The position numbers were made by a program, and so were the translations under genes. Shown here in pieces: positions 34,483-44,097 of a stretch of 64,000 bases of DNA. The notes below the pieces were generated by a model that saw only the letters and a list, made by a program, of their open reading frames with translations, was not told the origin of the DNA and did no database searches. Where the stretch lies: the NCBI RefSeq assembly GCF_033843645.1, contig NZ_JAWXVZ010000009.1, positions 62,001-126,000 on the forward strand. Reading direction: 5' to 3'. This DNA is from Pseudovibrio zosterae. GTDB lineage: Bacteria; Pseudomonadota; Alphaproteobacteria; Rhizobiales; Stappiaceae. The first letter of the stretch is position 1, and the number at the start of each line of letters is the position of its first letter.

Positions 34483-36210
34483 ATGAGCATTCTTGAAATC
34501 CGTGGCCTTACCGTTGAGTTTCCGGGCCGAAAGAACACCTTCGTTGCGGCGCGAGACGTCACCTTGTCCATCGATCCCGGAAAGATTTTGGGCGTGGTAG
34601 GCGAGTCCGGTGCTGGTAAATCCACCGTGGGTAACGCTGTCATCGGCCTTCTGGAAAATCCGGGCCGCATCGGTGCCGGTGAGATCTACGTTCACGGCGA
34701 ACGCATTGACAACCTGCCCCAGAAGAAGATGCGTGAGCTTCGCGGCAAGCGCATCGGCATGATCTTCCAAGATCCCCTCACCTCTCTGGATCCCCTGCAG
34801 ACAGTTGAGTTCCAGCTGGTGGAGACCATGCTGCAACACTTGCCGCTGTCCAAGTCGGAGGCGCAACAGCGTGCCATTGAGCTGCTGGACCAGGTGGGCA
34901 TCCCAAACCCAGCGGAACGCGTGAAGCAGTATCCGCACCAGTTCTCAGGCGGCATGCGCCAGCGAGTGGTGATCGCTCTGGCACTGTGTGCAGAACCGGA
35001 AGTCGTGATCGCAGACGAGCCAACCACAGCACTCGACGTTTCCATTCAGGCGCAAATTCTCGAGCTGATGAAAAAGCTCTGCACCGAAAAGAACGTGGCC
35101 ATGTTGGTAATCACGCACGACATGGGAGTGATCGCTGAAATAACCGACCACGTGGCGGTCATGTACCGGGGTAATCTGGTGGAGTATGGCGAGTCTCACC
35201 AGATACTCGGCGCGCCAACTCACGAATACACCAAAAGCCTGATTGCTGCTGTCCCGCGCCCAGATGTGAAGGTTCACCGCTTCCCGCAGGTGGATTACAT
35301 TGAGGGTTCAGCGAAACCGTTCAAGCAAATCGACATTTCAACCCATTGGCTTGGTCAGTCCCGTGACTACAAGCCGGTTGATGGCGCTCTTCTCTCCGTC
35401 AAGAACATCGACATGAAGTTCCTGACAAAGAACGCCTGGATTCCGAAGAACCGGCAGTACTTCTCCGCTCTGAAGAAAGTCAGTTTTGACATCCAGCCCG
35501 GAGAAACCTTTGGTTTGGTGGGTGAATCCGGCTCGGGCAAGTCCACTGTGGCCCGCGTGATCACCGGCCTTTATCACCCCAGCGGCGGCACGGTGCATTT
35601 TGCCGGGCAAGAACTCACAAGCTTGAGCGATCGCAAGCAAGTGCTGGCCATGCGCCGCCAGATGCAGATGATCTTTCAGGACCCGTATTCCTCGCTCAAC
35701 TCGCGCATGCGAGTGCGGGACATTGTGGCCGAGCCGATCAAGTTCCACAAACTGGCTTCCACGAACTCAGAGTGTTTCCGTATCGTGGACGACCTGCTGG
35801 ACCACGTTGGTCTTGGGTCGGCGGCAGGCAAAAAGTACCCCCACGAGTTCTCTGGTGGTCAGCGTCAGCGCATCTCCATTGCCCGTGCACTGGCGACACG
35901 GCCGCGCTTTTTGCTCTGCGATGAACCGACCTCAGCTCTCGACGTATCCATTCAGGCGCAAATCCTTAACCTTCTAAAGGACTTGCAGGACGAACTGGGC
36001 CTGACAATGCTGTTCATCTCCCACGATCTGGCAGTAATTCGCCAGATGTGTAACCGCACCGGCGTGATGCGCTTTGGAGAGCTCTTGGAGGTTCAGGAGA
36101 CAGAAGCGCTCTTCGAGACACCACAGCACGCGTACACAAAGGAACTGCTCAGCCTCATGCCGAGCATGGATATCCTCTCCCGCGACAACCTTGAAGAGGA
36201 AGTCGCCTGA
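34483..36210 (+). CDS. ABC transporter dual ATPase (fused DppD-DppF type)
   Basis: A 575-residue protein joining two oligopeptide-type ATPases, as in YejF and GsiA. Domain one (about 1-265): Walker A GESGAGKST, signature FSGGMRQRVVIALALCAEPEVVIADEPTTALD and the H-loop ITHDMGVI. Domain two (about 300-565): Walker A GESGSGKST, FQDPYSSLNSRMRV, signature FSGGQRQRISIARALATRPRFLLCDEPTSALD and ISHDLAVI. Both retain catalytic Glu and signature residues, so both sites look active. It follows the permeases with GGGGAGG upstream and completes the importer; a strong terminator comes next. Confidence 0.94.
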   Translation: MSILEIRGLTVEFPGRKNTFVAARDVTLSIDPGKILGVVGESGAGKSTVGNAVIGLLENPGRIGAGEIYVHGERIDNLPQKKMRELRGKRIGMIFQDPLTSLDPLQTVEFQLVETMLQHLPLSKSEAQQRAIELLDQVGIPNPAERVKQYPHQFSGGMRQRVVIALALCAEPEVVIADEPTTALDVSIQAQILELMKKLCTEKNVAMLVITHDMGVIAEITDHVAVMYRGNLVEYGESHQILGAPTHEYTKSLIAAVPRPDVKVHRFPQVDYIEGSAKPFKQIDISTHWLGQSRDYKPVDGALLSVKNIDMKFLTKNAWIPKNRQYFSALKKVSFDIQPGETFGLVGESGSGKSTVARVITGLYHPSGGTVHFAGQELTSLSDRKQVLAMRRQMQMIFQDPYSSLNSRMRVRDIVAEPIKFHKLASTNSECFRIVDDLLDHVGLGSAAGKKYPHEFSGGQRQRISIARALATRPRFLLCDEPTSALDVSIQAQILNLLKDLQDELGLTMLFISHDLAVIRQMCNRTGVMRFGELLEVQETEALFETPQHAYTKELLSLMPSMDILSRDNLEEEVA

Positions 36211-36233
36211 GGCGAACACCACGATTAGATATC

Positions 36234-36256
36234 AAAGGGGCCGCAACGGCCCCTTT
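36234..36256. terminator. Bidirectional terminator between ABC operon and methyltransferase
   Basis: AAAGGGGCCG and CGGCCCCTTT form a perfect 10-bp stem with a 3-base loop. It lies 23 bases after the dual ATPase stop and directly after the convergent methyltransferase stop, so it can serve both strands. Confidence 0.8.
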
Positions 36257-36257
36257 G

Positions 36258-36896
36258 TCATGTTGAGGGCTCCGAGAGCTTTTGCGCCACAATCAAGCGG
36301 CTTGGCGGCTTCACGGGATAGTTGCCCGTCTCTAAAATCTTGAAGCCCGCATTCTTCACCAGACCTTCTAGTTCAAACACACCAAGAAATCTGACATAGG
36401 GTGCCTTTCCAATCAGGCGCATCGCGGGAACAAGCACGCGAAAAAGCGGATTTCCCTCTGACAAACAAGGCGTCTTGGAGATGAAGAGGCCGCCGGGCTT
36501 GAGCAGTTTATGGCTGGCAGCAAGGCAGTGCTCCAGATTGGGCAACAGATGGAACAGGTTGAACGCCATCACAACATCAAATCGAGCCTCGCCGATCCCC
36601 TCCCCCAACGCAGAACACTGCCGGAACTCAACATTTTCAATGCCCTGCTTCGCGGCCTTCTGCGTTGCGATGGAAATCATTCCTTCTGCCAAGTCGGTCG
36701 CCGTGATGCGCTGTACATTTTCACTCAACGTCAGAGCTGTTGATCCGGTGCCGCAGCCCAACTCAAGAACCTCATGCTGTGGCTCCAGATAGGTGCGGAC
36801 CCGGTCAAGGGTTTGCTCATAAGCCAATGGCTGGCGAACCGGGGCTTTGGCGTATTTTTCCGAGATATTGTCCCAGAATTTGGCTGAGGTGGTCAT
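36258..36896 (-). CDS. Class I SAM-dependent methyltransferase
   Basis: A 212-residue methyltransferase. ATG at 36896 has AAGGAG upstream. The SAM-binding motif I is VLELGCGTGSTALTLS (about 43-58); motif II acidic residue in ITATDLAEGMISIA, then FDVVMAFNLFHLLPNLEHCL and LLKPGGLFISKTP (motif IV/post-IV). The N-terminal FWDNISEKYAKAPV is common in small-molecule (UbiE-like, type 11) enzymes. Substrate not determinable. It is divergent from a LysR gene 83 bases away, which is its probable regulator. Confidence 0.9.
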   Translation of the reverse strand: MTTSAKFWDNISEKYAKAPVRQPLAYEQTLDRVRTYLEPQHEVLELGCGTGSTALTLSENVQRITATDLAEGMISIATQKAAKQGIENVEFRQCSALGEGIGEARFDVVMAFNLFHLLPNLEHCLAASHKLLKPGGLFISKTPCLSEGNPLFRVLVPAMRLIGKAPYVRFLGVFELEGLVKNAGFKILETGNYPVKPPSRLIVAQKLSEPST

Positions 36897-36979
36897 GGCT
36901 TTCTCCTTTGCCTCAACCGTAGCCAGCACCAACCTCAAATTGAATTGCCGAAATCCGTTGATCTGGTATACGAAACTGC

Positions 36980-37915
36980 ATGAACTGGCAGTCGGTCGCT
37001 TTTGATTGGAACCAAGCCCGGGCTTTTCTTGTCACCGCCAAGGAAGGATCGCTGTCGGCCGCCGCCCGCGCTCTTAGCCTGACGCAGCCAACACTGGGAC
37101 GACAGGTCGCCGCGCTTGAAGAAGATCTGGGCGTCGCGCTGTTTGAGCGCACCGGCCAAAAGCTATCGCTGACCCCCACTGGCCGCGAACTTCTGGAACA
37201 CGTTGAGGCCATGGCCGAGGCGGCAACGCAAATCTCCTTGAAGGCGTCCGGGCAGTCGCAGGACGTGGCTGGAAAAGTTTGTATCGCCACCACGGACCTG
37301 TTTGCCGTTTATCTGCTTCCGCCTATCCTCAAAGAGCTGCGAAACCAAGCGCCGGGTGTTGAGGTGGAGGTTCAGGCCTCCAATGCCTTGGCTGACCTGC
37401 GCACCCGCGAGGCCGACATTGGCATTCGCCACGTTCGCCCCGATCATGCAACGCTGGTTGCCAAACTCCTGCGCGAAACCACAGCACATTTCTATGCCAG
37501 TCCGGAGTATCTGGAGGCCCGAGGCACGCCTCAAAGTCCCGCCGATCTGTCCGGGCACGATTTCGTCGGCTTCAGCAAGCCAGACAGGTTTCTCGGTTGG
37601 TTGAAGGACTTGGAGCTGCCAATCACGGCAGACAATGTGCGCCTGTTCTCTGAAGATGGAACCGTCGCGTGGGAAATGGTTAAACGCGGCCTCGGTATCG
37701 GTATCATGCTGAAAGATGTTGCGGAGCGCACCCCGGAGGTGGTCCAGATTTTGCCAGAGTTTCCGCCAATCCCCGTTCCAATCTGGCTGACCACGCACAG
37801 GGAACTGCATACAAGCAGGCGCATCCGTTTGGTGTTCGACCTGCTCTCCAAGATGCTCGGGCAAGTTCCAACGGCGCAAAGCCCCAAGCAGTGCGAACCG
37901 GACACCGGCAGTTGA
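36980..37915 (+). CDS. LysR-family transcriptional regulator
   Basis: A 311-residue LTTR. The HTH is in WNQARAFLVTAKEGSLSAAARALSLTQPTLGRQVAALEEDLGVALFERTGQKLSLTPTGREL (about 9-70), followed by a full effector domain (KVCIATTDLFAVYLLPPILKELRNQAPGVEVEVQASNALADLRTREADIGIRHV). No strong ribosome binding site precedes the ATG, so the start is less certain. Divergent position suggests control of the neighbouring methyltransferase gene. It is followed by the copper ATPase gene on the same strand. Confidence 0.92.
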   Translation: MNWQSVAFDWNQARAFLVTAKEGSLSAAARALSLTQPTLGRQVAALEEDLGVALFERTGQKLSLTPTGRELLEHVEAMAEAATQISLKASGQSQDVAGKVCIATTDLFAVYLLPPILKELRNQAPGVEVEVQASNALADLRTREADIGIRHVRPDHATLVAKLLRETTAHFYASPEYLEARGTPQSPADLSGHDFVGFSKPDRFLGWLKDLELPITADNVRLFSEDGTVAWEMVKRGLGIGIMLKDVAERTPEVVQILPEFPPIPVPIWLTTHRELHTSRRIRLVFDLLSKMLGQVPTAQSPKQCEPDTGS

Positions 37916-38032
37916 TTGCAGGAATGCACCAGTGCAACAGCGAAGCACGCGGCATTGGCAACAAGTCTTGACCCGCCATGAACAATGGTCATAACTGCGA
38001 AAATCTTACCTAAAGCATTTAAGACTGCTCTG

Positions 38033-40261
38033 ATGACCGATAGCACTGCTTCCAATCTACAAAGCATCACCCTTGATATTTCTGGCATGAATTGCGCGGG
38101 CTGCGCCTCGAAAGTAGAGCGCGCCCTGAACCAGGCCGAAGGTGTGAACCACGCCACTGTGAATCTGGCCCTTGAAACGGCTGAGATTCATCTTGATCAG
38201 CCAATGCCGCCCCAGGCCCTGGTGAATGTAGTTGAGAAAGCGGGCTTTGGTGCCAAGAGGCGCGAAGAAGACATACGGAAAGCGCGCTTGGAGCGTGAGC
38301 GCCTTGAGGCAGAAGACCAAAAGAAAGAGCGGCGCACGTTCGTCCTGCTCGTTTTCTCCGCCCTGCTCAGCTTGCCTCTTGTCGCCCCAATGGCAGGCAT
38401 GCCTTTTGGTCAGGATTGGCATCTGCCGGGCATGATCCAGCTGCTTTTGGCAACGCCAGTGCAGATCTTTGTAGGTGCCCGTTTCTATAGCGGTGCGTTC
38501 AAGTCTCTGCGCCACGGCTCTGCCAACATGGATGTGCTGGTCGCCCTCGGCACCAGCGCCGCCTTCGGCTACAGCCTCTACAAGATTTTCATGCCGGAGT
38601 TCTCCGGCAACTCCCACCTGTATTTTGAAGCTTCCGCCGTCATTCTGACACTGGTTCTGTTTGGCAAGTATCTGGAACACCGGGCAAAACGCTCCACCAC
38701 GGCGGCAGTGCGCGCGCTTGCTGCCATGCGTCCAGATACGGCGCACCGCGTGGATGGCGAAACCATCACCGACGTGAACATTGCCGACTTGCGCCTTGGC
38801 GACGTCATTCTGGTGAAACCGGGGGAACGCATTGCCACCGATGGCGAAGTGCTGGAGGGCGCAAGCGCGGTCGATGAGTCCATGCTCACCGGCGAAAGCC
38901 TGCCGGTTGAAAAGAGCGCTGGCGAAATGGTAACCGGCGGCACAATCAACGGCTCTGGCGCCCTTTACGTGCGCGCTACCGCCTTGGGCGAAGAAACACG
39001 ACTTGCGCAAATCATTCGCCTTGTAGAGGGTGCGCAAGCATCCAAGGCTCCCATCCAACGGCTTGTAGACCGGGTGGCCGCAATCTTCGTTCCCACCATT
39101 CTCGTCATTGCTGCAATTACACTAGGCGCTTGGCTTTACCTGACCGGAGACACTAACGCTGCCATAGGTGCCGCGGTTGCTGTTCTGGTTATCGCCTGCC
39201 CGTGCGCGCTCGGTCTGGCAACTCCCACGGCCCTCGTTGCGGGCACCGGGGCAGCGGCGCGCGCCGGTATTCTCATCCGCGATATTGAAGCTTTGGAGCG
39301 GGCGCACAAGATTGATACCGTTGTGCTGGACAAGACAGGCACGCTGACGGTTGGCCGCCCAACACTGACAAGCATTCAGGCGTTTGATCGCAACAACGAG
39401 CGTCTGCTGTTCATCGCTGCAACGCTGCAGCAGGGCAGCGAACACCCACTGGCAGGCGCGCTCATCCGCGCCGCAGAAGAACACAATATCAAGCTCGGCA
39501 AACCCCACGCAGTGAAAGCCGTGCCGGGGCAAGGCCTTGTGGCTGAGCTGGCTGGACAGCAGGTCGCCATCGGCAACAAAGCGCTGATGGATGGCCTTGG
39601 TATCTCCAGTTTGATGGCCGATGGCCTGATCAAAACCTACGAAAGCGCGGGGCAAACCGCAGTCACCGTTTCCGTTGGTGACAAGGTGGTGGGCGTTCTG
39701 GGCCTTTCCGATGCACCTCGCGAAACCGCAGCGGAAGCTGTCGCGCAGCTTAAAGCGCGCGGCATTGCAACTGTCATGCTCACTGGCGACGCTGAGCTGG
39801 CCGCCAAAGCTGTTGCGGAGCAGGTGGGCGTTGAGGATGTCCGCGCCCGCATCCAGCCAGAAGGCAAGAACGCTGTTGTCAATGAGCTGAAGGCCGCCGG
39901 AAAGTCGGTTGCCATGGTAGGTGACGGCATCAACGACGCCCCGGCCTTGGCTGCGGCGGACCTGGGCATTGCCATGGGCTCCGGCACAGATGTTGCCATG
40001 GAAGCGGCAAGCATCACGCTCATGCGCTCAGATCCCAAAATGATTGCTTCCGCCCTTGATGTTTCAAAAGCAACGCTCGCCAAAATCCGGCAGAATCTGT
40101 TTTGGGCGTTCATCTACAATGTAATCGGCATCCCACTTGCCGCCTTCGGTATGCTCTCTCCAATTATCGCCGGAGCTGCCATGGCAATGAGTTCAGTCTC
40201 GGTGGTGACGAATGCCGCTTTACTTCGTAGATGGAAGCCACAAGACGGAAATGATGCATAA
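38033..40261 (+). CDS. copA: Copper-exporting P1B-type ATPase
   Basis: A 742-residue heavy-metal ATPase that pumps Cu(I) out of the cytoplasm. It has a single N-terminal HMA domain (ITLDISGMNCAGCASKVERALNQ; CxxC at about 21-24), eight expected membrane spans, actuator loop LTGESLPVEKS, the intramembrane copper motif CPC (Cys389 and Cys391, in IACPCALGLATPTAL), phosphorylation Asp433 in DKTGTLTVGRP, HP motif SEHPLAGA, and the hinge VGDGINDAPALAAADLGIAMGSGTDVAMEAA. TM7/8 residues YN and MSSxS (AMAMSSVSVVTNAALLRRW) mark the copper subgroup. I start at 38033 to keep the usual short leader; ATG 37985 is also in frame. No CueR gene is beside it. Confidence 0.94.
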   Translation: MTDSTASNLQSITLDISGMNCAGCASKVERALNQAEGVNHATVNLALETAEIHLDQPMPPQALVNVVEKAGFGAKRREEDIRKARLERERLEAEDQKKERRTFVLLVFSALLSLPLVAPMAGMPFGQDWHLPGMIQLLLATPVQIFVGARFYSGAFKSLRHGSANMDVLVALGTSAAFGYSLYKIFMPEFSGNSHLYFEASAVILTLVLFGKYLEHRAKRSTTAAVRALAAMRPDTAHRVDGETITDVNIADLRLGDVILVKPGERIATDGEVLEGASAVDESMLTGESLPVEKSAGEMVTGGTINGSGALYVRATALGEETRLAQIIRLVEGAQASKAPIQRLVDRVAAIFVPTILVIAAITLGAWLYLTGDTNAAIGAAVAVLVIACPCALGLATPTALVAGTGAAARAGILIRDIEALERAHKIDTVVLDKTGTLTVGRPTLTSIQAFDRNNERLLFIAATLQQGSEHPLAGALIRAAEEHNIKLGKPHAVKAVPGQGLVAELAGQQVAIGNKALMDGLGISSLMADGLIKTYESAGQTAVTVSVGDKVVGVLGLSDAPRETAAEAVAQLKARGIATVMLTGDAELAAKAVAEQVGVEDVRARIQPEGKNAVVNELKAAGKSVAMVGDGINDAPALAAADLGIAMGSGTDVAMEAASITLMRSDPKMIASALDVSKATLAKIRQNLFWAFIYNVIGIPLAAFGMLSPIIAGAAMAMSSVSVVTNAALLRRWKPQDGNDA

Positions 40262-40547
40262 ACTCAGCGTTCACTGCTCTTAAGGGCGCTTTTCTTCAAA
40301 GAAGAATTGACATTTTCGAAGCAAAGGCACATCTAAGCTTTCCGATATCACTCAACTCGGAAAGAACTGTTTTTGTGTGCGAATGAATGAAGGTCGCACC
40401 GACGGCAACACTTGGTCAAAACTACACATGGCGCCGAAACAGCATAGTGATATCATGAGGATGATGGCGTAAGCTGCACAAGCCTCCATCAGGTTCGTTT
40501 CCATGATTTGGGCCGGAAGCGACGACAGGAGCTCAAGGAGAATACAA
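40262..40547 (+). other. Intergenic region between copper ATPase and GntR gene
   Basis: About 285 bases with no coding signal. A short TTCTTC-AAA-GAAGAA hairpin follows the ATPase stop (40292-40306) but lacks a T-tract. The ribosome binding site AAGGAG of the GntR gene is at its right edge. Confidence 0.5.
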
Positions 40548-41300
40548 GTGCCAGGCGGAGAACAAAAAAGACGCTACCAGGATGTCGCGCAGGCGATCCG
40601 TGAGGATCTGTCAAAAGGGCGGTATGCTGTGGGCGATCGATTGCACCCCGAACGGCAAATCTCCGAGGAGTTGGGCGTTTCCCGCTCACTCGTCCGCGAA
40701 GCTATGATCATGCTGGAAATTGAAGGCCTTGTGGATGTGCGCAAGGGCTCCGGCACTTATGTACTGCGCCTGCCAAGTGACGCGCCGACCACTACGCCAG
40801 CTTCAGAAGACATTGGCCCCTTTGAGCTTTTGCAAGCGCGCCAGCTGATGGAAAGTAACATCGCTGCATTCGCTGCAACCATGGTGACCAAGAACGACAT
40901 CATGAAAATGCGCAATGCGCTGGAACAGGAGCGCCGCGAGCTGGCAGATGGATCGGGTGGTGAAGAGGCAGATGAACTGTTTCACATGCTCATTGCTGAG
41001 GCCACTCAGAACTCCGCTCTCGTTGAAATGATGCGAAACCTTTGGCAGCAGCGCAAGCGGTCGCGTATGTGGGCGACCTTGCATGAGCGCATTTTCGATC
41101 ATGAATATCGCAAGGAATGGCTTGAAGATCACCGGGCCATTCTGACAGCGCTGCAGATCAAGGATCCACAAGAAGCCCGCAAAGCCATGTGGCAACATCT
41201 GGAGAACGTGCGAGCGCGCCTTCTGGCCCTGTCTGATGTCGATGACCCGAGCTTTGATGCGTACTTGTTCGACCAGAACCCGCTTGCAATCAAGCCTTGA
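40548..41300 (+). CDS. GntR-family regulator, FadR/UxuR subgroup
   Basis: A 250-residue regulator. The start is GTG at 40548, set by AAGGAG 8 bases upstream. The winged helix reads RYQDVAQAIREDLSKGRYAVGDRLHPERQISEELGVSRSLVREAMIMLEIEGLVDVRKGSGTYV, strikingly like ExuR/UxuR of enteric bacteria, followed by an all-helical FCD effector domain (about 90-235) with metal-ligand residues in ELFHMLIAEATQN and EWLEDHRAILTAL. Such regulators bind hexuronates or small organic acids. No obvious target operon is adjacent; the next gene is 420 bases away. Confidence 0.92.
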   Translation: MPGGEQKRRYQDVAQAIREDLSKGRYAVGDRLHPERQISEELGVSRSLVREAMIMLEIEGLVDVRKGSGTYVLRLPSDAPTTTPASEDIGPFELLQARQLMESNIAAFAATMVTKNDIMKMRNALEQERRELADGSGGEEADELFHMLIAEATQNSALVEMMRNLWQQRKRSRMWATLHERIFDHEYRKEWLEDHRAILTALQIKDPQEARKAMWQHLENVRARLLALSDVDDPSFDAYLFDQNPLAIKP

Positions 41301-41718
41301 GCCGACTCACGAATTCGCTCGCTGCATGCATTCATCATGCGAACCGCGCTCCCCTGCGGCTTGTCGGAGCCCTCGCGCGCGTAACCAACGAGTTTTAAAC
41401 AGTGAATTGCCCAAGGCCAACTTCGCCAGCTAACAGGTTACAGATCATCAAGCTAGCGCCGGATCTTCGTATCACGGCAACCTAAACCCTTGGTTTCGCT
41501 AGGTGTCACCTCTAAGGGCGTTTTCCGTTGCTTACCTCTATTCCTCGACTTGCCTTAGGGTATATCCTTATCTTAGTTTAGGTCTGCTGGTGTTTTCTTT
41601 TGCCGCGCAAGAAACGTTGAAACATAACCCGAATGCAGGACTTTACAGCCGCTGAGATACCTGTGACTCTTGCCACAACTTCTCGTGAGAACCTGCAATT
41701 AGAGGTAGTTCAATCCCT
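41301..41718 (+). other. Gene-free interval before the CYTH-CHAD gene
   Basis: About 420 bases. I find no coding frame, no tRNA-like fold and no convincing Pho box. It presumably carries the CYTH-CHAD promoter. Confidence 0.5.
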
Positions 41719-43293
41719 ATGAATGAAGTTGAACTCAAACTCTCTGTGTCTAGCGAAAATCTGGCCAAGGCTCTGGCCAGAGCTGATTGCGCAGATTTCT
41801 CTGTCGAAGATGAAAAGACCAAGAAACTTGTTTCAATTTATTTCGACACACCTGACAAGCGGCTGAAAAAAGCTTCTACAACGCTTCGCATTCGCAACAC
41901 CGGCAGCGGTCTTGTGCAGACGTTGAAAGTTGGCACCGGCCTGACGCGCGGACTGTCCAACACGCGCGAGTTTGAAGTCCCGACCGAGAACACCGAACCC
42001 GATCTTGCCCTGATTGAAGATGAAAGCGTCCGCGCCTCAGTGGCAGAGCTTCTGAATGGCTCGGAAATCGTTGCGCGGTTTGAAACGCGGATAGACCGCG
42101 TCGCCCGGGATTTTGTGCGGGGTCCAGCGACCGAAATCGAGGTGGCCTTTGACAATGGCAAGGCCGTGGCCAAGAGCATTGAACAAGAGATTTGCGAAAT
42201 TGAGCTTGAGCTGAAGTCAGGCCCAGTTGAAGAACTCTACATTCTGGCCGGCCAGATTCTGGGCGACATTCCTTTCAACTTCTCCAAGCAGAGCAAGGCC
42301 GAGATCGGCCACGCTCTGGCCGATTGCCTTGAAGCGGATGAGGAGTTGAGCTGGTCCATCGAGGCAACGACAGCCGGGAAGATCGCCCTCGGTCAATCTG
42401 AGACCGCGGAAGACGCGCTGGTCTCGATCCTTTCCTCTTGCCTGACGCAAATCGCCGGCAACCGTGCCAGCCTCATTCAGCATGCCAATAATGACCGCAT
42501 TGAGTTCACCCATCAGATGCGCGTCGGCCTGCGTCGTTTTAGGAGCGCGCTAAAAGTCTACGAATCCCTGATCGGAAGCACGGCGCTCTCTGAGATGGGA
42601 AGGGAAGCCCAACGCCTTGCCACCTACCTTGGCAATCTGCGTGATCTGGACGTGATGGCAACAGACATTATCGGGCCTTTGGACGACTTGCGCCCCGAGG
42701 GTATCGAGTTCACAGACTTGTTGAAGGCGCTGGATTCCGCGCGGGATGCCGTGCGCGAAGACGTGATCAAGCAGCTGGAGACGGAACGTGCAAACCACCT
42801 GATCCTTCAGCTTGCACGCTTCATACAAACACGCGAATGGCGTCAATCGCTGAACACGGAAATCCTTGAGGCTCTGGACATGCCAGCGAGAGAGTTTGCC
42901 AACTACGCCATTCAAAAGCGCTGGAAAGCCTGCGCCAAGCGCGCCAAGCATCTCGAAAAACTAACCATCGAAGAGCGTCACGACCTGCGTAAGGCGCTGA
43001 AGAAACTCCGCTATTGCATCGAGTTCTTCAAGAGCCTCTACGACAAAGAACAGACCGCTGTCTTCATCAAATCGCTTAAGCAACTGCAAGATGTGTTTGG
43101 CTATCTGAATGACGTTGCAATGACCGACCGTCTTGTAGCCATGGACCTGCCAGCCGCAGAAACCAAGCACCCGCTCCTACCCGCCATAGGGTTTGTCGCA
43201 GGCTGGCACAAAGCGCGGGCTGACCATGCTTGGGAAGACGCACAGGATCGCTGGAAGGAACTGAAAGAAACGCCCCGGTTCTGGCGTGACTGA
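41719..43293 (+). CDS. CYTH-CHAD domain protein (triphosphatase/polyphosphate-associated)
   Basis: A 524-residue protein with the CYTH domain first (about 1-205) and CHAD second (about 225-515). The CYTH signature ExExK is at the very start (NEVELKLSV), with the tunnel residues seen as YFDTPDKRLKKASTTLRIRNTG and later FETRIDR, ATEIEVAFDNGKA and EIELELKSG. CYTH enzymes hydrolyse inorganic triphosphate or related polyphosphates with Mg. CHAD is a helical domain with conserved His (FTHQMRVGLRRFRSALKVYESLIG, then DLRKALKKLRYCIEFFKSLY) that binds polyphosphate. The gene converges on phnF and thus borders a phosphonate operon; no shared control signal was seen. Confidence 0.92.
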   Translation: MNEVELKLSVSSENLAKALARADCADFSVEDEKTKKLVSIYFDTPDKRLKKASTTLRIRNTGSGLVQTLKVGTGLTRGLSNTREFEVPTENTEPDLALIEDESVRASVAELLNGSEIVARFETRIDRVARDFVRGPATEIEVAFDNGKAVAKSIEQEICEIELELKSGPVEELYILAGQILGDIPFNFSKQSKAEIGHALADCLEADEELSWSIEATTAGKIALGQSETAEDALVSILSSCLTQIAGNRASLIQHANNDRIEFTHQMRVGLRRFRSALKVYESLIGSTALSEMGREAQRLATYLGNLRDLDVMATDIIGPLDDLRPEGIEFTDLLKALDSARDAVREDVIKQLETERANHLILQLARFIQTREWRQSLNTEILEALDMPAREFANYAIQKRWKACAKRAKHLEKLTIEERHDLRKALKKLRYCIEFFKSLYDKEQTAVFIKSLKQLQDVFGYLNDVAMTDRLVAMDLPAAETKHPLLPAIGFVAGWHKARADHAWEDAQDRWKELKETPRFWRD

Positions 43294-43309
43294 AACGCTC
43301 ACAAGCCCC

Positions 43310-44071
43310 CTAGACGGTGAGCTGAATACGCTCTGATGCCATGTAGCTTCGGCCCACCTGAATGGGAGTTCCGTCTTCCAAAACATCCACACTGTATGTA
43401 GCAATCATTGGGGATCCCGCCTCGATTTCCAAAATCGCGGCGTGCTCCTTCGAGCAATGTACCGCCGTGATTCGGGTTTCGCCTCGCCGATAATTGCCGT
43501 AGCCCATCTTCTGCATCACTTTTGTGATCGAGCGGGTCTCCAGATAATCCGCTTCGAGGGTCGGGAATTTCGCTTTCTCAAAATAGCCTGTACCAGTAAT
43601 CAGAGGCACGCCGTCAGCAAGGCTCAAGGTCTGCATTTCAAATAGTACAGTTCCGATTGCGACCTGTAGTTCGGCGGCTAACAGATCATCTGCCTCCACC
43701 TCCCGAATGCCAAGAAGACGACCTGAAATGGTCTCGGCTTGATCTCTCAGATTCTCTGTAAACCTAGTTCTGGGGCCAATTTTGTAGGCTATTGGACTCT
43801 TAGCCACAAAAGTACCTCGCCCCTGATCGGAGCGCAGCAACCCTTCTTCGATCAGGACAGAAATAGCTCTGCGAACCGTGTGTCGGTTGACGGAGAACTT
43901 CTCTGCCAAAACTTGCTCAGTGGGGATGCGTGCGCCTTCACCAAGGCCGGCGCGCGTCAGCTCAATACGCAAGGTCTCGGCGATTTGCTTCCACACCGCG
44001 ATGCCTGCCCGTCGCTTGACCGGGCGCCCTTCGAAATCCAACTGATCCGTCATTCGCTTGTCATGAAACAT
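43310..44071 (-). CDS. phnF: Phosphonate operon repressor PhnF (GntR/HutC family)
   Basis: A 253-residue GntR regulator of the HutC subgroup. The HTH reads VWKQIAETLRIELTRAGLGEGARIPTEQVLAEKFSVNRHTVRRAISVLIEEGLLRSDQGRGTFV (about 26-89), followed by a UTRA effector domain (about 110-250) with EMQTLSLADGVPLITGTGYF and GRSYMASERIQLTV. It is divergent from phnG with a matching dyad operator in the 125-base gap. The start may be ATG 44071 or 44053. In other bacteria PhnF represses phn genes and is released by a phosphonate- or phosphate-related ligand; the ligand here is not known. Confidence 0.93.
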   Translation of the reverse strand: MFHDKRMTDQLDFEGRPVKRRAGIAVWKQIAETLRIELTRAGLGEGARIPTEQVLAEKFSVNRHTVRRAISVLIEEGLLRSDQGRGTFVAKSPIAYKIGPRTRFTENLRDQAETISGRLLGIREVEADDLLAAELQVAIGTVLFEMQTLSLADGVPLITGTGYFEKAKFPTLEADYLETRSITKVMQKMGYGNYRRGETRITAVHCSKEHAAILEIEAGSPMIATYSVDVLEDGTPIQVGRSYMASERIQLTV

Positions 44072-44097
44072 CTGTAGCTCGGATGCGAGTAAAAAAT

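Noticed and set aside
41301..41718. Possible Pho box or small RNA upstream of the CYTH-CHAD gene
   Set aside because: No pair of CTGTCAT-like half-sites at 11-base spacing and no convincing RNA fold.
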